A program made the position numbers and the translations under genes. The notes under the pieces were generated by a model, which was given only the letters and a program-made list of their open reading frames with translations, searched no databases and was not told where the DNA came from. DNA of 25,030 bases, taken from positions 1-25,030 of the forward strand of contig CAYGQD010000087.1 in assembly GCA_964351855.1 (NCBI GenBank), in the 5' to 3' direction. Positions 1 through 7,370 of this stretch are shown here, piece by piece (the stretch's first letter is position 1; each line of letters begins with the position of its first letter). The DNA comes from JBCDHN01 sp964351855. GTDB lineage: Bacteria > Verrucomicrobiota > Verrucomicrobiia > Verrucomicrobiales > DEV007.

Positions 1-79
1 CTGCTTGGCTCTTTCCTCGCGCCTTGAACTTGTGGAAAATTCGCCATTCGTAACGCGCAATCTGCTGGACGGCCGACAC
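1..79 (-). CDS. 5' fragment of an unrecognised third gene of the Hsp70-like operon
   Basis: Only the first 26 codons lie in the window; the gene runs off the left edge. The proposed GTG start (bases 79-77, minus strand) shares its first G with the TAG stop of the Hsp70-like gene (81-79), giving a TAGTG stop/start overlap typical of translationally coupled genes. The peptide begins MSAVQQIARYEWRIFHKF and is basic, with no signal peptide or membrane segment visible. I do not recognise the family. The tight coupling suggests that it works with the Hsp70-like and GrpE-like proteins upstream. The call rests on the overlap and the open frame, so it is tentative. Confidence 0.4.
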   Translation of the reverse strand, partial: MSAVQQIARYEWRIFHKFKARGKSQA

Positions 80-1428
80 TAGCTGGCCAGGAATTCGAAA
101 TACACGCTGGTTCCGCCCGTCGCGGTCGCTCCTCGGACGAGATCGTGACCCAGTTCCGTGTAGAGCTCATCCTCCATCACCCCTTCAGCCTCTCGGTTGA
201 TGGCTCCATGGCAGTGACCGGGTTCCAGCTGATCAATGAGAACTTTCCGGACGGCAGGAATATTGGATCCCCCTCCGGTCAGCACCAACTGATCGACTCT
301 TGGAAACTGGTGGGTATCCATGAATTTCTGCACCAGAATACGGATTTTTTCCGAAAATCCATCTACCGCGCCCTTCACGCGCTCAATGTTTTCTCCTCGA
401 CCAATCTCCACTTTCCCAACTCGAAAGGGCCGGAAATTGCTGTAGCAGAGCCGGTGAAACGTTTCCAATCTGCGTTGATCGACGTCCTCGTTCATCGATC
501 GCATTGCTTCTTGCTGATCCTCCGGCAGGGCATCGTGGACCATTTGATCGAGATCCATCACCCCCAGCGGATAGGAGATGCGGGCAAATCGCGGAGGGTC
601 GGTGCGCAAGGCATCGTCACCAAAGGTTTGGCTGAGGTCTTCCAGGTCGAATCCGAGCATCGCGAAATCAAGCGTATAGCCTCCTAAGTCCACCACGAGA
701 ACCCAGTGAAGCGGATCGTCGATTTCATCGAGGGCATTGCTTCGAAACGCTTCGAGAAACGGAGAGTTTTCGAACATGGTTCCATAGTGCGGCATCAGGT
801 CGTTTCCGTTAAGAGGCATGGGGCGGCCGTGTTGCATTCTTTCCGGCCTCCAGACAGCGTTCCGACCTTGCGCAAAAGCTCCAATCGCGTTGGCGACCGG
901 CTCAGGAATGGCTTGCTCAATCGTGCAAAGCTTCCAACCGCTTTCAGAGAGCAGTTCTCCCAGCCTCTCACGAGCGAGCGCCACATTTCCAAATGCTGGC
1001 AGCGTAATCCGCACTGGCAACTTCTCCAGATCCTCTAACTCATGATTCTGGCGGCAAATGGGCTCAATTTGCCGACGCAGCCAGGTGAAATAGCCAAGGG
1101 CAAGATCGTCTACATCATGGCCGTCCTCCAGCAAGGCGCTGCGAAGGGAGTCTTGACTGGCGTGCTCACTGTCCTCGAAAAAGAGTGGCTTCCAGTTGCG
1201 ATAAACCCGGATATCATCCGCGCCCTCTTCCAGGACCTCGGTTCCGTAGCGGAAAATGCCATCGCTAATCCGCTGGCCGACAATGGTGGGGATGCAAAAG
1301 TTGCCTTCGTCAAAGCTGAAGCTGGCATCCCGAAGGAGTTGAGAATCTGCATTTCCCTCTCGGCGTAGCCCGACTTTGCAGTAACTGTTCCCGAAATCGA
1401 TCGAGATGGTTTGTTCGTTAAAGGACAT
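79..1428 (-). CDS. Hsp70-like ATPase lacking a substrate-binding domain
   Basis: A 449-residue member of the actin/Hsp70 ATPase superfamily. Visible motifs are phosphate-1 (residues 9-18, IDFGNSYCKV, with Asp11), an EP-x-ANAIGAF connect-1-like segment near 176-186, phosphate-2 (DLGGYTLD, 247-254) and the adenosine motif (TGGGSNIPAV, 384-393). The protein ends about 55 residues after the adenosine motif. It is therefore essentially a nucleotide-binding domain and lacks the beta-sandwich and helical lid of DnaK (about 640 residues). No signal peptide or membrane segment is seen, so it is probably cytoplasmic. It lies 16 bp downstream of a GrpE-like gene and overlaps the start of a third gene. 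By family knowledge it should be an ATP-driven switch; its client is unknown. No good Shine-Dalgarno precedes the ATG. An actin-like filament protein is an alternative, but the motifs look closer to Hsp70. Confidence 0.82.
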   Translation of the reverse strand: MSFNEQTISIDFGNSYCKVGLRREGNADSQLLRDASFSFDEGNFCIPTIVGQRISDGIFRYGTEVLEEGADDIRVYRNWKPLFFEDSEHASQDSLRSALLEDGHDVDDLALGYFTWLRRQIEPICRQNHELEDLEKLPVRITLPAFGNVALARERLGELLSESGWKLCTIEQAIPEPVANAIGAFAQGRNAVWRPERMQHGRPMPLNGNDLMPHYGTMFENSPFLEAFRSNALDEIDDPLHWVLVVDLGGYTLDFAMLGFDLEDLSQTFGDDALRTDPPRFARISYPLGVMDLDQMVHDALPEDQQEAMRSMNEDVDQRRLETFHRLCYSNFRPFRVGKVEIGRGENIERVKGAVDGFSEKIRILVQKFMDTHQFPRVDQLVLTGGGSNIPAVRKVLIDQLEPGHCHGAINREAEGVMEDELYTELGHDLVRGATATGGTSVYFEFLAS

Positions 1429-1444
1429 GACTTCTGGGGTTCGA

Positions 1445-2281
1445 TTAAGTAAAGTTTTGAACTTGGGCCTTGGTGATCAGATAGTCGCCTCGGCGATTTT
1501 TGAGTCGCCATCCAGACTGCAGGACGCGAACCTTTTGGCCCTTGCTGATCTTCTGAGAGCAATGATGGACGATACCGTTGTATTCCGTCTCTGACTCAGA
1601 TTCTTCGACTCGGTCCAGGCCGAGGCTGACCATGACGCCTTCCAGGCTGGCGCGGGTTTCCTCGCAATCCGTGTCTTGCCAGGCAAAGACCAGCAATTCG
1701 CAAGCATCTCGCTGGAAATCCAGTTCCGTTTCCTCGGAAGGATGCTGAATCGAGCGAACTCCATTGACCTTCCGAGGTTCAGAGGATCCGAAGAGCACCG
1801 ATTCAAGGGCGGACCGGTCAAACCCCGCTTTTTGAAGCGAAAGCACCCGCGGGATTACAGGCTTTAGCGTCTCCGTTGGATCCGGTTTATCCGTACTTAA
1901 CAACTGTCCGTTTCGCCCAAAGTGGAGAAAAATTTCTGGGTCATCCTGCAATTTCTCGAACAAGACTTGGCGGAGATAATTCAGGCTCGCTCCGGTTTGC
2001 AGCTTCTCGAGTTCCCGAGAAAGCGTGACACGAGTCTGGGGTTCCGAAGCGATCAACTTTTTCGCTTCCGCGACCAAGAGAGCCTTTTCGTCCTTGTCCC
2101 AGATGCGTTGCCGAGAGCAGGGATAAAGAACCTGGAGACTGACGAGTTTATTGAGCGTTTTTTCGATCTCCTCGTTGGAAACATCCTTCGAACCGAACGC
2201 TGAAAGGATCTCACGTCGGGAAACCGGTCCTTTCTTCGCGATTAAATCGCGGATCTGTTTTCGAATCTCTTTGGCTTCCAT
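1445..2281 (-). CDS. Winged-helix-like protein with a GrpE-like C-terminal region, probable partner of the Hsp70-like ATPase
   Basis: A soluble 278-residue protein. Residues 5-63 and about 70-130 each look like a small helical or winged-helix unit; the first contains GPVSRREILSAFG followed by an amphipathic helix and a strand. From about 210 to the end the sequence resembles the GrpE beta-wing: a LEGVMVSLGLDRV helix end, a TEYNGIVHHC segment at the usual FDPxxHEAV position, then KVRVLQSGWRL and a short closing strand KAQVQNF, corresponding to GrpE VVEVLQKGYxL...RPAxVxV. Position immediately upstream of an Hsp70-like gene supports a nucleotide-exchange or co-chaperone role. The alignment is by eye and weak, and the usual long GrpE coiled coil is not obvious. 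The helical units could bind DNA or protein. The CDS itself is secure; the GrpE assignment is inference. Confidence 0.6.
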   Translation of the reverse strand: MEAKEIRKQIRDLIAKKGPVSRREILSAFGSKDVSNEEIEKTLNKLVSLQVLYPCSRQRIWDKDEKALLVAEAKKLIASEPQTRVTLSRELEKLQTGASLNYLRQVLFEKLQDDPEIFLHFGRNGQLLSTDKPDPTETLKPVIPRVLSLQKAGFDRSALESVLFGSSEPRKVNGVRSIQHPSEETELDFQRDACELLVFAWQDTDCEETRASLEGVMVSLGLDRVEESESETEYNGIVHHCSQKISKGQKVRVLQSGWRLKNRRGDYLITKAQVQNFT

Positions 2282-2389
2282 AGCAGGTGAGCTGAGAGAC
2301 TAGATAATCAGAGAACCCTAACAATCAAACCATTTTATGCATTTGCCAGGTTTTGGTTTTCCAATTCGTCGGGATCTGGGGAATCTCAG
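2282..2389. other. Intergenic gap between the gtrA-like gene and the chaperone-like operon
   Basis: This 108-bp gap separates two minus-strand transcription units. It is AT-richer than its surroundings. On the minus strand TTGATT and TATCTA are 16 bp apart just upstream of the GrpE-like gene, a weak promoter candidate. I see no convincing terminator hairpin with a T-run. Confidence 0.3.
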
Positions 2390-2974
2390 TTAGTGCTTAA
2401 AAATAAGGAATTTGCGACAGATGTAGTTCACAAAGACCGATGTCAGCACGAACAAAAACTGGGCGATGTGAGTGGAGATTCCGAAAAGCTTGATCAAAAG
2501 CGGCCCCCCAGCCAGCCCGGCCATAAATCCGACTAAGGCTACCAAGGTAAAGAGGGCAAACTCCAAGACGCGGTGGTGTCTACCAGATTGAAACACCCAG
2601 AGCACGTTCGTGAAATAGGCCACCAAGTTGGCAAAGATAAAGCCAACAGAATTGCAGATCGTGGCGTTTTTTGCGCGGAGAGCGTCCGTAATCGGCTGCC
2701 CATCGACAATCATCCCTTCAACTGCCGGCACGATGGTATAGGCTAGGGAGTAGAACACGATGAGTTGCGTGGCAAGTGCCATCACTCCGCAAACCCCATA
2801 CTTCACGAACTGGAGCAGCGGATGGGCATCACGCTTACTAAACGCGGTCCAAACGGTGGGCAGATCGTTTTGCCGAACAAAATGGAAGCCTTCGCGAAGG
2901 AGAGAAATCATGGAGCAGAAGCGAGAATAAAAGAAAGCGTCAGTCGGAGCGATCTTGAACTTATTTGATGCCAA
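2390..2974 (-). CDS. GtrA-family four-helix membrane protein
   Basis: A 194-residue protein with four hydrophobic segments at roughly 55-80, 105-127, 137-160 and 167-187. The pattern is typical of GtrA/DPMS-like proteins: a HPLLQFVKYG entry into helix 1, FANLVAYFTNVLWVF at the end of helix 2, and a basic NYICRKFLIF tail. In characterised members GtrA is thought to move undecaprenyl-linked sugars across the inner membrane for polysaccharide or O-antigen modification; no glycosyltransferase gene is adjacent here. The chosen start is TTG at 2974, with GGGAG seven bases upstream, inside the end of the isomerase-like gene (14-bp overlap). The alternative ATG at 2911 gives 173 residues but has no visible Shine-Dalgarno. 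The overlap suggests translational coupling. Confidence 0.83.
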   Translation of the reverse strand: MASNKFKIAPTDAFFYSRFCSMISLLREGFHFVRQNDLPTVWTAFSKRDAHPLLQFVKYGVCGVMALATQLIVFYSLAYTIVPAVEGMIVDGQPITDALRAKNATICNSVGFIFANLVAYFTNVLWVFQSGRHHRVLEFALFTLVALVGFMAGLAGGPLLIKLFGISTHIAQFLFVLTSVFVNYICRKFLIFKH

Positions 2975-3878
2975 ATCGTTGCTCCCAGATCGGCACGGCC
3001 TGTTTGATATCCGCTTTACGTCGATCAGAACTCATTTCCCAAACGATCGGTGTTCGATCTGGAATTACCTCCATCAGTTCATCAAACTCAATCATTCCAG
3101 AAAGAGGGACACAGTGAGTTTGGTCGGGCCATTGTAAATCATGAAGGTGGCAACCGATGACATACGGCTGCATTTTTTCAAGCCATTGCCGATGGTTCAT
3201 TAGGCCTAAATTGGCTTTGAGCTGCGCGTTTCCAAAATCGTGCCAGTAACCTATAAAGGGGTTTTTCTCGTATTCCTGCATCAACTCGAGCATTTCCCGC
3301 TCATTCGGGATCGATTCATAGTGGCTTCGCATCGCAACGCCGATCTTGATCTGTTTCTGGGCTGCATAGTTGACGACGTGATCCAACGCCGCTTTCGCTT
3401 GCTGAAGGTATTTTCGGCCAACGCGCTCCCGGATGCGGATTCCGGCAAGCTTCTGTTGCACATAGTTCCGAGAGTGCAGTTCGTCGCGATTCACGTAGGT
3501 GACGAGCTTCTCGGTGTAGCCCTCCATTGCGGTCCCGCCGAGGTTCACAATCACGAATTCCGCCTCTAATTCTTTGGCGTAATCGATGGTTTGGTAAGTC
3601 AGCTGAAGGGCTCGTTCCTGATCTTTCGCTTCCAGTGAGCTGAAATCGCACCGGCCGAATTGATTGGCCACTGCACCAATTGGCATCGGGCAGAAATTGT
3701 GAAGCCCCGAGACCTTGATTCGACCTCGCTGATGAAGGCGTCGAATCCCGGGAAGCAGGGAGATGTTGAGGTTGGGCCCGAGTTCGACGGACTCAAAGCC
3801 GAGACTGCGAATTTCTCCCAGCATGATTTCGCCATCCGTATGCCGATGACTGTTCCAGCGGGTCGAAAAGGACAACAT
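2961..3878 (-). CDS. Sugar-phosphate isomerase/epimerase-like TIM-barrel protein with substituted metal sites
   Basis: A 305-residue protein of the xylose-isomerase-like (AP_endonuc_2) TIM-barrel family, cytoplasmic. Recognisable features are the N-terminal strand MLSFSTRWNSHRH, LGFESVELGPN, RSHYESIPNEREM (184-196), YWHDFGNAQLKANLG (211-225), IGCHLHDLQ (241-249) with His255 following, and VWEMS with Glu281. Family members bind a divalent metal through two Glu, Asp and His and interconvert keto/aldo sugars or epimers. Here Ala182 replaces the first-shell Glu of the usual ENR motif and Asn217 replaces the His of the usual D-x-GHA. Asp214, His246, His255 and Glu281 remain. The protein may use a different metal site or be non-catalytic. 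It follows rsmI after 72 bp and overlaps the gtrA-like gene. The substrate cannot be predicted. Confidence 0.78.
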   Translation of the reverse strand: MLSFSTRWNSHRHTDGEIMLGEIRSLGFESVELGPNLNISLLPGIRRLHQRGRIKVSGLHNFCPMPIGAVANQFGRCDFSSLEAKDQERALQLTYQTIDYAKELEAEFVIVNLGGTAMEGYTEKLVTYVNRDELHSRNYVQQKLAGIRIRERVGRKYLQQAKAALDHVVNYAAQKQIKIGVAMRSHYESIPNEREMLELMQEYEKNPFIGYWHDFGNAQLKANLGLMNHRQWLEKMQPYVIGCHLHDLQWPDQTHCVPLSGMIEFDELMEVIPDRTPIVWEMSSDRRKADIKQAVPIWEQRFGIK

Positions 3879-3950
3879 AGTCGGGAAATCGTGGGATAAA
3901 AAGGGATCGGGACGCGAGGGAGCTATCTGTGGGGCGGCAAGCAGGGTAGG

Positions 3951-4694
3951 TCAACTCTCAAAATCAGTGTGCTTCATCCATTTGGGGAGCTTGGCCGGGC
4001 TGATCAAGAGACAGATCTCTCCTTTCGCTGGTCGCGCTTGGTAATGCTCGTAAGCGTCCTTCGCCAGACAGCGGCGATAATCTTGAAACCTTTTTGTCAA
4101 CTCCCGCGCAACCCCGATGAGACGATCAGGAGCCAGTTCGTTGAGAATTTCCAACGTAGAGCCGAGTCGGTGAGGTGATTCATAGAAGATCGAGACATGC
4201 TCAGCCTCCAAGGCCGCCTCCAACTGCTGACGCCGTTGTCCTTTTTTGGTGGGGAGAAATCCTCCGAAGAAAAATGGCGTTGAGCCCAGCCCCGCTCCAA
4301 CCACTGCTGTGATGACGGCGGAAGGGCCTGGCAGTACATCGTAGGGCACTCCGGCCTCGATGCAGCGGTGGATGAGGCGTTCGCCCGGATCCGAGATTCC
4401 CGGCATGCCCGCGTCGCTCACATAGGCAATACTCTGGTTCTGATCCTGAATTCGCTGGATCAGCTCTGAAGTCCGTTGCGCTTCATTGTGAGCATGGAGA
4501 CTGAGAAGCGGCTTCTTGATTTCGTATCGCGAAAGTAGCCTTTGAGTATGCCGAGTGTCCTCACAGGCGATGCAATCGACTCCACGCAGCGTATCCAGTG
4601 CCCGAACCGTGATATCTCCCAGATTGCCAATGGGGCCGGCAACCAAATAAATTCCCGGATCCAGTGGACGCGGTTCAGGAGCAAGACTCTCCAA
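3951..4694 (-). CDS. rsmI: 16S rRNA (cytidine-1402-2'-O)-methyltransferase RsmI
   Basis: A 247-residue SAM-dependent methyltransferase of the tetrapyrrole-methylase fold, which 2'-O-methylates C1402 of 16S rRNA in the decoding centre. Diagnostic stretches are YLVAGPIGNLGDIT (16-29), CEDTRHTQRLL (44-54), VSDAGMPGISDPG (92-104), VLPGPSAVITA (120-130), FFGGFLP (142-148), FYESPHRL (170-177) and KGEICLLI (224-231). It stops soon after the last, so the roughly 50-residue C-terminal extension of E. coli RsmI (286 residues) is absent. The first motif has Gly where LVATPIGNLGD is usual. The start is TTG at 4694; no in-frame ATG exists before residue 97, so a non-ATG start is unavoidable. It lies 6 bp downstream of lptE and is probably co-transcribed with it. 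Confidence 0.92.
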   Translation of the reverse strand: MESLAPEPRPLDPGIYLVAGPIGNLGDITVRALDTLRGVDCIACEDTRHTQRLLSRYEIKKPLLSLHAHNEAQRTSELIQRIQDQNQSIAYVSDAGMPGISDPGERLIHRCIEAGVPYDVLPGPSAVITAVVGAGLGSTPFFFGGFLPTKKGQRRQQLEAALEAEHVSIFYESPHRLGSTLEILNELAPDRLIGVARELTKRFQDYRRCLAKDAYEHYQARPAKGEICLLISPAKLPKWMKHTDFES

Positions 4695-4700
4695 AACAGG

Positions 4701-5288
4701 TTACCAACCCTCAGTAATGGAACTTACCAACTGCTCGGCCGCGTCTTCGGCGGCCAAAGGAAGTGCCTGCCGCTCGGAGAGCTGAAAGTTGGGGTCCAGG
4801 AAGAGAGACGTGCTCCCGACCACCCGGTCGCTGGCTCTGCGACGTCCGGTCACCAGATCTCGCTCATCGGCATCGACGCCAAAGGGGTTAGCGACCTTGA
4901 TCGCTTCTCCAGTTCGAAGGTCCTTGATCGTGAACTGAACCTCGAGCTGCAGCAGCAGTTCGCGCGTTTGGAGCACCTGATTGTTCGCCGAGCGCTGTTG
5001 CTGGCGCTCAATTCGGCGAATCGTACCGGTCAACTCGGCATCCGCGTTTGCTTTCGAAGTCGTTTTGTAGGTTCCGTCCTGCTGGAGTTGGCTAATGACG
5101 GCGTTAGTGACAATCGTCGCCAAACGAGGCTCCAGAGTTTCGTTGGCGAACGTTGACACATAAAGCGTCTGGATGTCCGCGTAGGCGATTGGCTTGGTCG
5201 GCCCCAATTGGTATCCGGCGCACCCCGAAAGTGCTAAAGCCAGAGCGGCAACACCGCGAAGCAGATGAAAAGTTGTGCGCGAATTCAT
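4701..5288 (-). CDS. lptE: LPS-assembly lipoprotein LptE
   Basis: A 195-residue lipoprotein. The ATG at 5288 gives a short signal peptide, MNSRTTFHLLRGVAALALAL, followed by lipobox LSGC (Cys23). The frame stays open upstream to 5447, but that extension is Arg/Cys-rich, overlaps the upstream bamD-like gene and would bury the signal peptide, so I reject it. The mature part begins CAGYQLGP and continues through VSTFANETLEPRLATIVTNAV and repeated polar beta strands (ELLLQLEVQFTIKDLRTGE), the standard LptE/RlpB pattern. LptE plugs the LptD barrel in the outer membrane and assists insertion of lipopolysaccharide, so the organism should have an LPS-type outer membrane. It lies between a bamD-like gene and rsmI in one minus-strand run. 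Confidence 0.85.
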   Translation of the reverse strand: MNSRTTFHLLRGVAALALALSGCAGYQLGPTKPIAYADIQTLYVSTFANETLEPRLATIVTNAVISQLQQDGTYKTTSKANADAELTGTIRRIERQQQRSANNQVLQTRELLLQLEVQFTIKDLRTGEAIKVANPFGVDADERDLVTGRRRASDRVVGSTSLFLDPNFQLSERQALPLAAEDAAEQLVSSITEGW

Positions 5289-5376
5289 AGGGTGATCGAT
5301 TCTTAAATGATCGGCTCTTTCTATGCCAGCAAGCCGAAGACTTTCCAGCAATTTGTCCAAAAATGCGGGTGTGTTG

Positions 5377-6537
5377 TCAGGATGCTGACGGAATCGGCAA
5401 CACATCATCTTCCGGAACCCGCATTTGAGGTTTCGGAGCAGCTTCAAGTTTTGGAGGCTTCGGTGGTGGAGGGCCGTAGTAATCAGGGCGGTCTTTGACG
5501 TTGTTGGGGGCCACTACCTTCTGTTTTTCGGAACGAGGAGGCAGAACAACATTCGGATCCTGAGACTTGATTTCTTCGAGTCGGGCTTGGGCTGCCGCGT
5601 AAACGGGGGTTCCGGAAAGCACGTCTTGGTAGTAGATTGCGGCGGCTCGGAGATTGCCCTTCTTCTCGTAGTAGCGCCCGATGTTGAACTTCTTCTCGGC
5701 GTCGCGATCTTGTAGCTTGCCCAACTGAGCCCGCAGTTCCTCGCTTCTGGGGTCCTCTTCGTTGTTCTCAATAAAGACCGCTACCTCGTCTTGATAGCGC
5801 TCCAGTTGCCGACCGTCGCGCGTTTTGTTTTCGCCCCGAACTTCAATGATTTGGAGGTTGGCCTCCTTTGCTTTTGGATCATTGGGGTAGCTCTCTACCA
5901 CTTCTTCGAAGGCCAGAATGGCTTCGTTTTCCTTTCCGGTGTTTCGGCTAATGACCCCGATTTGGTAGATCGCAAGAGGCGCATATTTACTGTAAGGAGC
6001 GTTGTCGGCAATTTGCCGATACATCTCGATGACTCGCGAGGGTTGAGCCTTCGAAGGAATCAGGCCGATGACCCTCGACGTCCTCGTGTTCATGGAGCGG
6101 TTCGTGATTTCAAACTGGCGGCGAATCGCTTCGCCGAAGAGGTCACTGCCAGTGTAGCGGTCAATCAAATCCTGATAGGCTTCAAAAGCGCGATCTTCGT
6201 GCCCCTCGGCTTCATGAATCGCCGCATACTCAAACTGTGCAGCCGGGGCCATGGAAGTCAGCGGATAATCATCGACAATGTCTTCGTAGAGATCCTGTGC
6301 TTTGCCTGACTTTCCTTGCGACTGCGCTTTTTTGGCGGCTTCAAAGTTGGCGGTAGCGGCGGACTCTTGTTTGGCAAGTTCCACAGAATCAGGCACTTCG
6401 TCCATCTTGTCATCTTTAAGGATACCAAGAATAGCGTGCGAATTGGGGGCAATTATAAGACTAATTGCACCGAGTAGGGTGAGGAGGAGGCGGGAATGCA
6501 TCAGTTGTTGGTTTGGGGTCCGGCTATAGACGCCCAT
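5377..6537 (-). CDS. BamD/YfiO-like secreted TPR protein
   Basis: A 386-residue exported protein rich in tetratricopeptide repeats. The signal peptide (about residues 13-35 from this start) is hydrophobic and ends NSHA. An internal ATG at 6501 would give a more conventional 23-residue signal, so the true start may be there. TPR-type helix pairs include AKKAQSQGKSGKAQDLYEDI, EDRAFEAYQDLIDRY, YAPLAIYQIGVISRNTGKE and KKFNIGRYYEKKGNLRAAAI. The tail is proline-rich (PPPPKPPK) and probably disordered. BamD is normally a lipoprotein of about 245 residues; no lipobox Cys is seen here and the protein is longer, so it may be a periplasmic relative (YbgF/CpoB or BamD-like) rather than a strict BamD. Its neighbour lptE supports an outer-membrane assembly role. 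It is the first gene of the minus-strand run and diverges from tmk. Confidence 0.78.
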   Translation of the reverse strand: MGVYSRTPNQQLMHSRLLLTLLGAISLIIAPNSHAILGILKDDKMDEVPDSVELAKQESAATANFEAAKKAQSQGKSGKAQDLYEDIVDDYPLTSMAPAAQFEYAAIHEAEGHEDRAFEAYQDLIDRYTGSDLFGEAIRRQFEITNRSMNTRTSRVIGLIPSKAQPSRVIEMYRQIADNAPYSKYAPLAIYQIGVISRNTGKENEAILAFEEVVESYPNDPKAKEANLQIIEVRGENKTRDGRQLERYQDEVAVFIENNEEDPRSEELRAQLGKLQDRDAEKKFNIGRYYEKKGNLRAAAIYYQDVLSGTPVYAAAQARLEEIKSQDPNVVLPPRSEKQKVVAPNNVKDRPDYYGPPPPKPPKLEAAPKPQMRVPEDDVLPIPSAS

Positions 6538-6683
6538 TATTTAAAGTTCACTTAGTAATTCAAGCTCTTTTAGAGAATGATGTTGGGTTTGATCGAAAAT
6601 TGGCCCATACGCTAGGCTTTTCCATGTCTCGGCTAGGGTGAAAGGATGAAATCCTGGACATTTTTTTTGACGAAAAGGTGCGA

Positions 6684-7370
6684 ATGCCCTTCCAAAGTGT
6701 TTTTCTCATGTCACGCGGCATTTTTATTAGCTTCGAAGGTTCTGAAGGTTGTGGTAAGTCGACTCAAATCGAGCGGCTCCACCGCCGATTGGTCGATTTG
6801 GGCCAGCGCTGTTCCCTCACCAGAGAGCCCGGAGGGACGCTCTTGGGCGAGTCGATCCGCCATCTCTTAAAATTTGCCCCGGAAGGTGAAAACATGGTCT
6901 CGGAGGCGGAATTGTTACTTTTCGCGGCGAGCCGGGCCCAATTGGTGCGCGAAGTGCTCCGGCCCGGGTTGGACTCCGGGACTCACTTTCTTGCGGATCG
7001 CTTTCTCGACTCTACGGTGGTTTACCAGGGAATCGGTCGGGGTTTGAGCTTGGAAACGATCGACCTGATCAATCGGTTAGCGGTTGGAGATTGTCTTCCC
7101 GATATCACCTTTGTCCTCGATATGGATGCCAAGCTTGCCTTGGATCGGGCTCGAGACCAAACGCAGGCCGATCTCTTTCAGGATCAAGTGGATCGAATGG
7201 AGAGCGAGCAACTAACATTTTACGAAAACGTTCGTCAGGGCTATCTAGATTTGGCAAATCGCGAATCCGGGCGATTTGTGGTCATCGATGCTTCGCTGCC
7301 AATTCCCGCCATTGAAACTCTAATTTGGACGACGTTAACCGAACGATACGATGGCTTTTCTCTTTGCTGA
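6684..7370 (+). CDS. tmk: Thymidylate kinase
   Basis: Converts dTMP to dTDP with ATP in the cytoplasm. With the ATG at 6684 the protein has 228 residues. It shows the P-loop FEGSEGCGKST (17-27), TREPGGT (46-52), ADRFLDSTVVYQG (from 104; DRF in place of the usual DRY/DRH), VLDM...LALDRARD near the lid, and FYENVRQGYLDLA. The P-loop has no Arg, and basic residues sit near the lid, as in the bacterial (E. coli-like) type. The start is chosen because AAGG lies five bases upstream. GTG at 6678 and ATG at 6708 are alternatives; the latter begins MSRGIFISFEG, closer to the usual family length. It overlaps the next gene by 20 bp, as replication genes tmk and holB often do. Confidence 0.95.
   Translation: MPFQSVFLMSRGIFISFEGSEGCGKSTQIERLHRRLVDLGQRCSLTREPGGTLLGESIRHLLKFAPEGENMVSEAELLLFAASRAQLVREVLRPGLDSGTHFLADRFLDSTVVYQGIGRGLSLETIDLINRLAVGDCLPDITFVLDMDAKLALDRARDQTQADLFQDQVDRMESEQLTFYENVRQGYLDLANRESGRFVVIDASLPIPAIETLIWTTLTERYDGFSLC

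Noticed and set aside
5289..5447. Upstream extension of the lptE reading frame
   Set aside because: It overlaps the bamD-like gene, is Arg/Cys-rich and would place the lipoprotein signal peptide internally.
6643..6668. Small hairpin AGGAT-GAA-ATCCT followed by eight T residues upstream of tmk
   Set aside because: The stem is only 5 bp, the T-run starts six bases later, and no plus-strand gene lies upstream to terminate. An attenuator for tmk is possible but unsupported.
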